NCBI GenBank assembly: GCA_964442605.1
Contig: CAYTZR010000045.1
Coordinates: forward strand, 1-13,383
Length of the DNA: 13,383 bases
Origin: Monoglobus sp964442605
GTDB lineage: Bacteria; Bacillota; Clostridia; Monoglobales; Monoglobaceae
Direction: 5' to 3'
Shown: piece by piece, positions 1-6,200 of the stretch
How the letters are laid out: every line of letters starts with the position of its first letter
Numbering within the stretch: the stretch's first letter is position 1
The notes under the pieces: model-generated
The model's input: the letters and a program-made list of their open reading frames with translations, nothing else
The model's database searches: none
Told to the model about the DNA's origin: nothing
Position numbers and translations under genes: made by a program

Positions 1-124
1 TCGGACTTTCATATCCCAACGCCTTTGCCACGTCCTTACCGACAAACCAAGGCTCACCGTCAATCGTAACGGTTCTTACCGAACCGAACTCATCATTGTT
101 AAATACCTGTAATTTGTTGTTTAT
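1..124 (-). CDS. Phage-type antirepressor (BRO-N family), N-terminal fragment, start codon altered
   Basis: Reading from 124 down to the window edge gives about 41 codons whose peptide (NNKLQVFNNDEFGSVRTV, then GEPWFVGKDVAKALGY) matches the start of BRO-N/antirepressor proteins of phages and integrative elements. These are DNA-binding proteins that relieve prophage or element repression. The rest lies outside the window. A good ribosome site (AAGAGG, 134-139) sits 9 bases before codon 122-124. That codon is ATA, where the family normally has ATG directly before the Asn-Asn residues. The gene may therefore start poorly or be dead. The ParB relic runs into it and overlaps by 4 bases. The family call rests on a short but typical motif; activity is doubtful given the decayed neighbours. 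Confidence 0.62.
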   Translation of the reverse strand, partial: MNNKLQVFNNDEFGSVRTVTIDGEPWFVGKDVAKALGYESP

Positions 125-505
125 AATATCAATCCTCTTTTAACTAAACCTGTGTTTAGCTGTTCGCCATATCTGACATTTTGGTTGTCATTATCAATCG
201 TGATTTTATCGAGGTCGCTTTTCTTTTCCTCCGACATAATCTCTCGCATAGCCTCCACCGTGCATTGTCCGTTTTGGCTCAGCTTCCGTATTCACTGTGC
301 CTGTGATGTTGACAGTGCATTTTGAGAATAGTCCGCAGCATCTAAAAAATACTTCAGTTCTTTTGCTACGTAAAAGCCACGGCTGCGCCGTGTCCGCCCT
401 TCTTGGCGATACGTGCTGTTAATTACTGTCCACCACAAAGATAACCGCTTCATCGTCCGTGAGGTCTTTTACAATGACTGGCATTGTATCTAGTCCCGCC
501 GCTTT
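121..505 (-). pseudogene. ParB-like partition protein, decayed remnant
   Basis: Two blocks of a ParB/RepB/Spo0J-type protein of mobile elements can be read. From 505 to 422 the peptide includes AGLDTMPVIVKDLTDDEAVI and VVDSN, the segment that follows the HRR motif in the ParB nuclease-like fold. It then hits TAA at 419-421. From about 370 to 181 the peptide includes STSQAQ, a TGA stop, then IRKLSQNGQCTVEAM and REIMSEEKKSDLDKITI, typical of the central/C-terminal part of element-encoded ParB proteins. The region between the blocks is shortened. The last residues before TAA at 121-123 do not look like the usual tail, so a second deletion is likely. The HRR region and the start are missing because the gene is fused upstream to a replication gene fragment. 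With these stops it cannot give a working ParB. Confidence 0.72.
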
Positions 506-507
506 GC

Positions 508-608
508 AGATAGCAGCCCCTTTGATTTGAGCGATAACTTTTTGTTCCTCAATGGTGGTTTGACGTCATCTTATAATTTTTGTTCTTTTCAATTCTGAAT
601 ACCGACAT
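508..608 (-). pseudogene. Helix-turn-helix replication initiator of ICE type, 5' fragment with frameshift
   Basis: From ATG at 606-608 the peptide reads MSVFRIEKNKNYKMTSNHH and meets TGA at 549-551. One added T after the last His codon restores the frame to LRNKKLSLKSKGLLS. The restored peptide is the well-known opening of helix-turn-helix replication proteins carried by Firmicutes integrative conjugative elements and plasmids (family pattern: RIEK..Y..M.NHHL....L.LKAKGLLS). The match breaks at about 508, where ParB sequence begins. A deletion has therefore removed the rest of this gene, whatever lay between (in such elements often parA), and the ParB N-terminus. There is no good Shine-Dalgarno site before the ATG. 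It is non-functional; the gene family is inferred from memory of the motif. Confidence 0.68.
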
Positions 609-632
609 AGCGAAGCTACTGATTTTGGGCAC

Positions 633-673
633 AAAAAAGCAGAGTAAAGAAATTAAACTTCACTCTGCTTTAA
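633..673 (-). terminator. Intrinsic terminator downstream of lysS
   Basis: Arms 636-645 and 662-671 form a perfect 10-bp stem around a 16-base loop. On the minus strand the stem is followed by six T residues (633-638). It lies about 90 bases after the lysS stop and just before the replication-gene relic, so it is the only visible stop for the greA-lysS transcript. It may originally have belonged to a gene of the mobile element. Confidence 0.8.
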
Positions 674-701
674 AATTATTTACTTGAAAGAGTCTCTTTG
701 T

Positions 702-723
702 TTGGTCGTAAGTTGGTCGTAAG
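702..723. repeat. 11-bp perfect tandem duplication
   Basis: The unit TTGGTCGTAAG occurs twice in a row (702-712, 713-723), and a further TT continues the pattern. It lies between the lysS stop and the terminator. Minus-strand readings of this stretch give short open tails in more than one frame (for example LTTNLRPNKETLSSK then stop), which could be the end of a lost integrase gene. That cannot be proved from so few codons. Confidence 0.75.
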
Positions 724-724
724 T

Positions 725-736
725 TTTGGCGCCAAA
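725..736. repeat. 12-bp perfect palindrome beside the lysS 3' end
   Basis: TTTGGC/GCCAAA is self-complementary with no spacer, 27 bases downstream of the lysS stop and directly after the tandem repeat. It could be part of an element attachment or protein-binding site, or chance; no partner copy is visible in the window. Confidence 0.5.
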
Positions 737-763
737 CCGCCGTAACCCGCATACCTGCGCCGT

Positions 764-2269
764 TTACTTATCAAGCGGCTTCATTGTGGGGAACAATAGA
801 ACGTCGCGTATCGAGCTGCTGTCTGTCAGCAGCATAACCAATCTGTCTACGCCTATCCCCAGACCTCCTGTTGGCGGAAGACCGTATTCAAGGGCGTTTA
901 CGTAATCCTCGTCCATCATGTTTGCCTCATCATCGCCCTGTTCTCTCTTTTCCACCTGCTTGATAAAGCGTTCCTTTTGATCAATAGGGTCATTAAGCTC
1001 CGAAAACGCGTTTCCGAACTCGCGGCGTGTTATAAACACCTCAAAACGCTCCGTAAAATCAGGATTATCCGCATAACGCTTAGCAAGCGGTGAAATTTCA
1101 ACCGGATATTCATATATAAACGTGGGCTGAACGAGCTGCTCCTCAACCTTTTCTTCAAACGCAAGACTGATAATTTCGCCCCTTGAAAGCTTTGGCGTGT
1201 CTTTGTCAAACTCAATTCCGATTGATTTTGCCAACTCCTCAGCTTCCTCCGCTGTTTTTGTTTCGCCAAAGTCAACCCCGGCGTATTTTTTAATTGACTC
1301 CAGCATAGTCATTCTTTCCCAAGGGCTGCTTAAATCAATTTCCTCACCCTGATAAGTTATCTTCGCGGTACCCAAAACCGTTTCGGCTACATATCTTATC
1401 AAATTTTCCGTAAGGTTCATCATACCCACATAATCCGTGTATGCCTCATATATCTCAATCGAGGTGAATTCGGGATTATGCTTTACATCCATTCCCTCGT
1501 TTCTGAACAGTCTGCCCATCTCGTATACCTTTTCAAAGCCGCCGACAATAAGGCGCTTTAGGTAAAGCTCCGGCGCAATTCTCATATACATATCAATGTC
1601 AAGAGTATTGTGGTGAGTTATAAACGGACGCGCGGCGGCGCCACCCGGAATTGTGTTCAGAATGGGTGTCTCAACCTCCATGTAGCCTCTCTCGTCAAGA
1701 TAGCTCCTGATTGCGGTAATAATCTTGCTTCTCAGCTCAAATGTCCGCCTAACCTCAGGATTCATAATAAGATCGACGTATCTCTGTCTGTATCTTAAAT
1801 CGGTGTTTGTCAGACCGTGATACTTTTCGGGCAGCGGACGCAATGACTTGGAAAGCAGCGTAACCTTCGACGCTCTGATTGAAATCTCACCCTTTTGAGT
1901 AGTGAAAACCTCGCCCACAACACCGACTATATCGCCTATATCGTACTTCTTATATGCCTTGTACTCATCATCACCCAGCGCATCGCGCTTTACGCAAAGC
2001 TGAATTCTGCCGGAACGATCGCTTAAATCCGCAAATGACATTTTGCCCATGACACGCTTTGCCATGAGTCTTCCGGCAACCGAAACAATCTTGCCCTCGT
2101 ATTCGCTGTAGTTTTCCTTTATATCCCCCGCCATATTCTTGCGGTCATAAGACGTAATATCAAACGGATTTTTATTCTCAGCCTGCAAATTGCTGAGCTT
2201 CTCACGTCTTATCCTCAAAACCTCATTCAAATCCTTTTCCTGTTGATTATTATGCTTATTATCGCTCAT
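764..2269 (-). CDS. lysS: Lysyl-tRNA synthetase, class II
   Basis: This cytoplasmic enzyme charges tRNA-Lys with lysine using ATP. The 501-residue length is normal for bacterial class II LysRS. After a charged N-terminal extension, the OB-fold anticodon-binding domain covers about residues 60-150 (SVAGRLMAKRVMGKMSFADL). The class II catalytic domain follows: motif 1 around 180-205, motif 2 around 245-275 (GRLFRNEGMDVKHNPEFTSI) and motif 3 around 468-483 (GGLGIGVDRLVMLL). The ATG at 2267-2269 has a strong site (GGAGG, 2275-2279) 5 bases upstream. It starts 28 bases after the greA stop, so the two are co-transcribed. No own terminator lies right after the stop; the first is at 633-673, inside the mobile-element remnant that begins just downstream. 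The sequence is intact, with no sign of damage. Confidence 0.98.
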   Translation of the reverse strand: MSDNKHNNQQEKDLNEVLRIRREKLSNLQAENKNPFDITSYDRKNMAGDIKENYSEYEGKIVSVAGRLMAKRVMGKMSFADLSDRSGRIQLCVKRDALGDDEYKAYKKYDIGDIVGVVGEVFTTQKGEISIRASKVTLLSKSLRPLPEKYHGLTNTDLRYRQRYVDLIMNPEVRRTFELRSKIITAIRSYLDERGYMEVETPILNTIPGGAAARPFITHHNTLDIDMYMRIAPELYLKRLIVGGFEKVYEMGRLFRNEGMDVKHNPEFTSIEIYEAYTDYVGMMNLTENLIRYVAETVLGTAKITYQGEEIDLSSPWERMTMLESIKKYAGVDFGETKTAEEAEELAKSIGIEFDKDTPKLSRGEIISLAFEEKVEEQLVQPTFIYEYPVEISPLAKRYADNPDFTERFEVFITRREFGNAFSELNDPIDQKERFIKQVEKREQGDDEANMMDEDYVNALEYGLPPTGGLGIGVDRLVMLLTDSSSIRDVLLFPTMKPLDK

Positions 2270-2297
2270 TTTTCCCTCCGAATAATTGTCTTATGAA

Positions 2298-2768
2298 TTA
2301 GGAAATCTGCAAAATTTTATACTGTATTACTCCCGCGGGAGCTTCAACATCAATGCTCTCTCCCTCGCTTTTGCCAATGAGAGCCTTGCCGAGCGGCGAT
2401 TCGTCCGACAATTTGCCGTTCTCGGGATCAGCCTCTGTTGAGCCGACAATCTTATACGTCAGCTCCTCATCAAACTCAATATCCATAAGCTTAACGGTTG
2501 CCCCGATACCTACTTTTGATGTATCGCGTTCGTTTTCATTGATTACAACCGCATTTTTAAGCATATTTTCAATCGACACTATGCGTGCCTCGACATACGC
2601 TTGCTCGTTCTTTGCTTCGTCATACTCCGAGTTTTCGGAAAGATCACCAAAGCCAAGAGCTACCTTTATTTTTTCTGAAACCTCTTTACGTTTCTTGGTT
2701 TTTAAGTATTCAAGCTCATCCTCAAGCTGCTTTAAACCGTTTTCGGTCAATTTTACCTGCTTATCCAT
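2298..2768 (-). CDS. greA: Transcription elongation factor GreA
   Basis: GreA enters the secondary channel of stalled RNA polymerase and stimulates cleavage of the backtracked transcript. The 156-residue length is standard. The N-terminal antiparallel coiled coil (about residues 1-75) carries the family signature GDLSENSEYDEAKNEQ, with acidic residues at the tip that act on the polymerase active site. The C-terminal half (about 80-156) is the FKBP-like domain ending in VIQYKILQIS. The ATG at 2766-2768 follows a strong GGAGG site with 7 bases spacing. It is first gene of the greA-lysS operon behind a consensus promoter at 2865-2893. The pairing with lysS is common in Clostridia. Confidence 0.98.
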   Translation of the reverse strand: MDKQVKLTENGLKQLEDELEYLKTKKRKEVSEKIKVALGFGDLSENSEYDEAKNEQAYVEARIVSIENMLKNAVVINENERDTSKVGIGATVKLMDIEFDEELTYKIVGSTEADPENGKLSDESPLGKALIGKSEGESIDVEAPAGVIQYKILQIS

Positions 2769-2846
2769 TTTGTTACCTCCGATATATTTATAAAATTTGT
2801 ATTCGGCTAAATAAGAGGCTTTGCCCCATCCCGCTTTCAGTATAAG

Positions 2847-2865
2847 TTTACGATTAACTCGTAAA
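2847..2865. repeat. Inverted repeat at the greA transcription start
   Basis: TTTACGA and TCGTAAA are perfect 7-bp arms separated by 5 bases. They touch the -10 box and cover the expected start site. The position suits an operator or a short 5' hairpin in the mRNA. No regulator can be named. Confidence 0.55.
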
Positions 2866-2893
2866 TTATACTCTAATTAGTTTAAAATGTCAA
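2865..2893 (-). promoter_or_regulatory. Sigma-A promoter of greA-lysS
   Basis: On the minus strand TTGACA (2888-2893) and TATAAT (2865-2870) are both perfect and separated by 17 bases. Transcription should begin near 2858, giving a leader of about 90 bases before greA. The -35 box lies only 7 bases after the stop of the upstream gene, so greA-lysS has its own start independent of that group. Confidence 0.9.
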
Positions 2894-2900
2894 TATTTAA

Positions 2901-3248
2901 TTATCCGCGTACTACTAAGCCTTCTTCGTTAAAGCCGATTATGCACATATCTCTGCCGTAACGCAGCTTGCTCCCGTCAAAATCCATTGTTACGGGATAC
3001 CTGCAATTTGCCGCTTCGGAAATATCCAAAACCATTATAGGCAAGCCGTACTTCGCGTAAATCATATCGGCAATTCTTCCGGCTTCCTCTGTTTCGGCAG
3101 TGTACAGCGTTACATACTTAAACCGTGCGCATACGAAATTCATAACCGTATTAATGCCATTGAGCCGGTTTAAATCTTCAGCCGCTATTCCGATACCGGT
3201 AGAGCTCGGGTTCAGCCCCGATGCCTTTAAAACATATTCCGCCGCCAT
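2901..3248 (-). CDS. Unrecognised protein; reading frame extends upstream past a likely frameshift
   Basis: I do not recognise this family. The only usual start in frame is ATG at 3248 (115 residues), but its ribosome site is poor. The same frame stays open for more than 55 codons upstream without any ATG, GTG or TTG. That extension is strikingly basic (IKAKIKNKIKDITKRLKAKF, then RRIRFAEKR). A well-placed ATG at 3424, 17 bases after the protease gene's stop and behind GGTGG, opens a frame that ends after nine codons at 3395. One extra A in the run of four at 3400-3403 would join the two into about 175 residues. The C-terminal half alternates helix and strand (FKYVTLYT, AGRIADMIYAKYGLPIMVLD), suggesting an alpha/beta fold. 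It may be a broken gene, a slippage gene, a sequence error, or a real short protein. It ends just before the greA promoter. Confidence 0.6.
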   Translation of the reverse strand: MAAEYVLKASGLNPSSTGIGIAAEDLNRLNGINTVMNFVCARFKYVTLYTAETEEAGRIADMIYAKYGLPIMVLDISEAANCRYPVTMDFDGSKLRYGRDMCIIGFNEEGLVVRG

Positions 3249-3441
3249 ACTGAAATTCTCGCTGCTTATCGGAATAAGCCGAGACTCACGCGATACTGTC
3301 TCTATCCTCTTTTCGGCAAAGCGGATCCGCCGCGCAAAAAATTTTGCTTTAAGGCGTTTTGTAATATCCTTTATCTTATTCTTTATCTTAGCCTTTATCT
3401 TTTGTAGAATTCTCTGAAAACCATAGAATTCACCACCGTTA

Positions 3442-4614
3442 TTACTTATTTTTTAAATATTCCACCGCGGCGAAAAGCTGTTCATCCTCCTCTAATGTCA
3501 GGCTGCTGATTTTTGAATACTTGCTCAGCTCCATCGGGATATTTTCGTCCGGCTCAATTCCTATCTCATGGATACAAACACCGCTTGGGGTGTAATATCT
3601 CGCGATTGTAACCGACAAAATACCGTCGCCGATCTCCGCCACAGACTGTACTATGCCCTTGCCGTAGGACTTTTCGCCTATCACATAAGCAAGACCGTAA
3701 TCCTTGAGCGCGCCCGTCACTATTTCGCTCGCGGAGGCGGAGCCTTGATTTATGAGTACAACTACCGGGATATAGTACTGACTTCCCTTGGAGGTATAGG
3801 ATACCTTTTTACCGTTCTTATCAAGAGTATACACAATATCATTTCCCGATCTGACAAAGCTTGAGGCGACCTCAACCGCCGACGTGATATATCCGCCGGG
3901 ATTGTTACGCAAATCAAGCACAAGCGACTTTGCGCCGTTTGAGATTATATCCGCCAGTTGCTCGCTGAAATCTGTTCCCGTGTCCTCTATGAATTGTGAA
4001 ATTGAAATATAGCCGACATCCGTTCCCTCAATAATTTTTGATTCAACCGTTTTTACGTTTATATGCCTGCGTTCTATCGTCAGTTCGACAACCTCTCCTG
4101 TTTCAGCCTTCAGAACCTCTATATCAACAGTCGTTCCGTCCTGCCCCTTCATGCAGCTTACCGCTTCATTTATCTGCTCTCCGGTATAGCTCACTCCGGC
4201 AACGCTTATAATTTTATCGCCGCTGACCAGACCCGCCTCCTCGGCAGGAGTCCCGGCGATAGCCGAAACCACGGTTATGGTATTGTCCTCGGTGTTATTT
4301 TCGATATATACGCCTATACCCTCAAAGCTTCCGCTTACATCCTCCATATATTCGTCGGCTTCCTCGCCGTAAATATAATTGGTATACCAGTCGCCCGTAC
4401 CCATAGCGAAGCCCTCTATAGCGCTGTTGATATAATCAGAGTCCGAAACATCGTCATAATACATATTTCTTATGGTTTTCGTTATTGCCGAAAACTTTAA
4501 AAACTCATCAATGCTTGAAAAACCAAAAGGGTTTATTGCCGCAACAGTCAGCAATACCGTCGCTAATACCAGTATAATTGAACAAATAACCAAATACCGT
4601 TTTTTTATATACAT
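3442..4614 (-). CDS. Carboxy-terminal processing protease, S41 family (CtpA/CtpB type)
   Basis: This is a membrane-anchored serine protease acting outside the membrane that trims or degrades proteins from their C-terminal ends. Residues 5-28 form an uncleaved-looking signal anchor. A PDZ domain spans about 95-175 (GSFEGIGVYI, GTPAEEAGLVSGDKIISVAG). The S41 catalytic domain spans about 190-355. By alignment to the known Ser/Lys spacing of E. coli Tsp and B. subtilis CtpB, the nucleophile is Ser294 in GSASASE, the base is Lys319 in YGKG, and Gln323 and Asp305 are also in place, so it should be active. The 390-residue length is normal. The ATG has an AAGGAG site 6 bases upstream. The small membrane protein gene lies upstream and the unrecognised gene 17 bases downstream of the stop. 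Sporulation signalling is one known role of the family in Firmicutes, but nothing here proves it. Confidence 0.95.
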   Translation of the reverse strand: MYIKKRYLVICSIILVLATVLLTVAAINPFGFSSIDEFLKFSAITKTIRNMYYDDVSDSDYINSAIEGFAMGTGDWYTNYIYGEEADEYMEDVSGSFEGIGVYIENNTEDNTITVVSAIAGTPAEEAGLVSGDKIISVAGVSYTGEQINEAVSCMKGQDGTTVDIEVLKAETGEVVELTIERRHINVKTVESKIIEGTDVGYISISQFIEDTGTDFSEQLADIISNGAKSLVLDLRNNPGGYITSAVEVASSFVRSGNDIVYTLDKNGKKVSYTSKGSQYYIPVVVLINQGSASASEIVTGALKDYGLAYVIGEKSYGKGIVQSVAEIGDGILSVTIARYYTPSGVCIHEIGIEPDENIPMELSKYSKISSLTLEEDEQLFAAVEYLKNK

Positions 4615-4663
4615 ATTTCGCTCCTTATGATTTATTCAATATATGGGGCGGAGCATAAATACA

Positions 4664-4679
4664 TTCCCAAATATGGGAA
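4664..4679. repeat. Palindrome upstream of the protease gene
   Basis: TTCCCA and TGGGAA are perfect 6-bp arms around AATA, about 50 bases before the protease start. The size and symmetry fit a dimeric repressor site. No convincing -35/-10 pair could be placed beside it. Confidence 0.45.
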
Positions 4680-4721
4680 CAGCTTCATAATCCGCCGTAA
4701 CTGTTTTTAAGCAAATATTAA

Positions 4722-4817
4722 TCATAAAATGAACAACGCCGCTATACCGGAGCATATGCCGATAAAAAAGATTGCAGCGATAACTATCGCCGTTATCTTT
4801 ACAGTTTTTCTGTTCAC
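4722..4817 (-). CDS. Small single-pass membrane protein, 31 residues
   Basis: From GTG at 4815-4817 to TGA at 4722-4724 the peptide begins with the charged stretch NRKTVK. One long hydrophobic segment of about 24 residues (AIVIAAIFFIGICSGIAALF) then runs almost to the end. A purine-rich site (GGGGGA) lies about 7 bases before the GTG. An in-frame ATG ten codons upstream (4847) would add MVILRLGELR but lies inside the hairpin arm and has no good site. The positive-inside pattern predicts a cytoplasmic N-terminus. It sits between the PucR-type gene and the protease gene on the same strand. Small membrane proteins of this shape are common in Clostridia and easily missed. Function unknown. An 80-codon frame overlapping it has no protein-like features. 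Confidence 0.6.
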   Translation of the reverse strand: MNRKTVKITAIVIAAIFFIGICSGIAALFIL

Positions 4818-4847
4818 ACGCAATTCCCCCAATCTTAATATAACCAT

Positions 4848-4889
4848 AGGGGCGGACAGGCGAAAACACAGCCGCCAAAGCCGCCCCTA
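4848..4889. other. Strong hairpin between the PucR-type gene and the small membrane protein gene
   Basis: AGGGGCGG (4848-4855) pairs with CCGCCCCT (4881-4888), and an inner GGCG/CGCC (4859-4862 with 4873-4876) adds to the stem. No T run follows on either strand, so it is not a classic terminator. It may limit read-through or mark an RNA-processing or stabilising site at this gene boundary. Confidence 0.6.
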
Positions 4890-4919
4890 AATAATCATAT
4901 TTTAAAAAGCCAAAAACTA

Positions 4920-6005
4920 TTACAGTCTTGTCGGCTGTGATGACAGGTATCTGTTTACCATCATCGCAACCTTGAATATAATAGCGTCGTCAAACTCCCT
5001 TAAATCAAGCCCTGTAAGCTTTTTAATCTTATCCAGTCTGTATACCAGCGTGTTTCTGTGAACAAACAGCTTTCTTGAGGTTTCCGACACGTTCAGGTTA
5101 TTTTCAAAGAACTTCTGAATGGTGTAAATCGTTTCGCTGTCCAAAACGTTAATGGATTCCTTTTTGAACACCTCATTTAAAAACAACTCGCAAAGCGTTG
5201 TGGGCAGCTGATATATCAAACGACCGATGCCCAGGTTATCATAGCTTATTATATCCTTTTCGGTGTCAAATACCTTGCCGACCTCCAGTGCGATCCTCGA
5301 CTCTCTGTATGCCTGAGACAAATCCTGAATTTTATCGACAACAGTTGAAATACCGACAAGCGGCGTAATCATCGCCTCTGTGCCCAGAGTATCAAAAATA
5401 TTCTGAGCGATAGTCATTATCTCGTCCTTATCCGGCTCACTCCTGAACTCCTTAACCACAACCGCATCCTTCTCGTCAACGCGGATTACGTAGTCGTTTG
5501 CCTTGTCCGGAAACATATTGTTCAGGATATCAAGGTATCCCTGTTCCGTTTCCTCGGTCACCCTAACAAGATAAACAACGCGCGAACCGTCAACATTGAT
5601 ATGAAGATCCTTCGTTCTGTAAAGAATATCGCCGGGCAACACATTGTCCACAATAATATTCTTGATAAAGCTTGACTTGTCGTACTTCTCATCATAGTAC
5701 TGCTTGATGGTGAGAAAGTTCACGGCAAGGAACGAGCAAGCGTTTCTCGCGATGTCATCGTCTCCCTCACAGAAAACGATATACTCGCACTTACTGAACG
5801 TTTCAATCTTTTTATAGCAGGCGCCCGCAACAGTTTTTACCTCGCCGGTAGCGGAAAAAACAGTAAAAATATTGTCAACAGTGTTTCCGATTTTATCCTC
5901 ATCGCTGCAAGCAATAATCGTATCGCTGTCATCAATAACTCCCAGAGTCCTTTGAACCTCTCTTTTTAACTGTACAAGCGTATTTTGAAATACTCTGCCC
6001 TGCAC
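4920..6005 (-). CDS. PucR/CdaR-type transcriptional regulator
   Basis: The C-terminal residues 294-361 form the PucR helix-turn-helix domain with its hallmark VHRNTLVYRLDKI. The first about 100 residues resemble the sugar-diacid recognition domain of CdaR (QNTLVQLKREVQRTLGVID, then IIACSDEDKIGNT), and the middle fits the CdaR linker domain. The family senses small molecules such as sugar acids or purine-related compounds and activates nearby genes. An upstream ATG at 6053 gives 377 residues but has no ribosome site. GTG at 6003-6005 follows GGGGG (6013-6017) by 7 bases and places the start where relatives usually begin, so I prefer 361 residues. A promoter lies at 6077-6105. The neighbours are a small membrane protein and a protease, and the ligand is not evident. 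The pectate lyase gene lies upstream but has its own start, so regulation of it is only a thought. Confidence 0.88.
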   Translation of the reverse strand: MQGRVFQNTLVQLKREVQRTLGVIDDSDTIIACSDEDKIGNTVDNIFTVFSATGEVKTVAGACYKKIETFSKCEYIVFCEGDDDIARNACSFLAVNFLTIKQYYDEKYDKSSFIKNIIVDNVLPGDILYRTKDLHINVDGSRVVYLVRVTEETEQGYLDILNNMFPDKANDYVIRVDEKDAVVVKEFRSEPDKDEIMTIAQNIFDTLGTEAMITPLVGISTVVDKIQDLSQAYRESRIALEVGKVFDTEKDIISYDNLGIGRLIYQLPTTLCELFLNEVFKKESINVLDSETIYTIQKFFENNLNVSETSRKLFVHRNTLVYRLDKIKKLTGLDLREFDDAIIFKVAMMVNRYLSSQPTRL

Positions 6006-6076
6006 AACAACACCCCCTGCATACTCATAATATATTTGCGATAATATATTCATATAAATAATTCAACTTAACCCTT

Positions 6077-6105
6077 ATTATATCTTAAAAAACTTAAAAT
6101 TGCAA
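6077..6105 (-). promoter_or_regulatory. Sigma-A promoter of the PucR-type gene
   Basis: TTGCAA (6100-6105) and TATAAT (6077-6082) on the minus strand are spaced by 17 bases. The start would be near 6070, about 65 bases before the preferred GTG and only about 17 before the upstream ATG. This also favours the GTG start. The stretch 6106-6200 is AT-rich, with no clear terminator for the pectate lyase gene. Confidence 0.75.
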
Positions 6106-6200
6106 CATAATTTGTGTAAAATTAATAAAAATGTCACAATATTTTTCTGTCTATTCATGCTATTCATAATTCTATTTTGTTATACGAATTTTGTATGATT

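Noticed and set aside
672..763. C-terminal tail of a tyrosine recombinase after lysS
   Set aside because: Short open tails occur in more than one frame and the tandem repeat makes them look alike; there are too few codons and no catalytic residues, so it was not listed as a gene.
2353..2793. 146-codon plus-strand frame opposite greA
   Set aside because: Serine-rich antisense shadow of greA with no ribosome site; greA itself is unmistakable.
4636..4878. 80-codon minus-strand frame overlapping the small membrane protein
   Set aside because: Its peptide has no recognisable pattern, its start lies in the hairpin arm without a ribosome site, and the overlapping 31-residue frame is far more protein-like.
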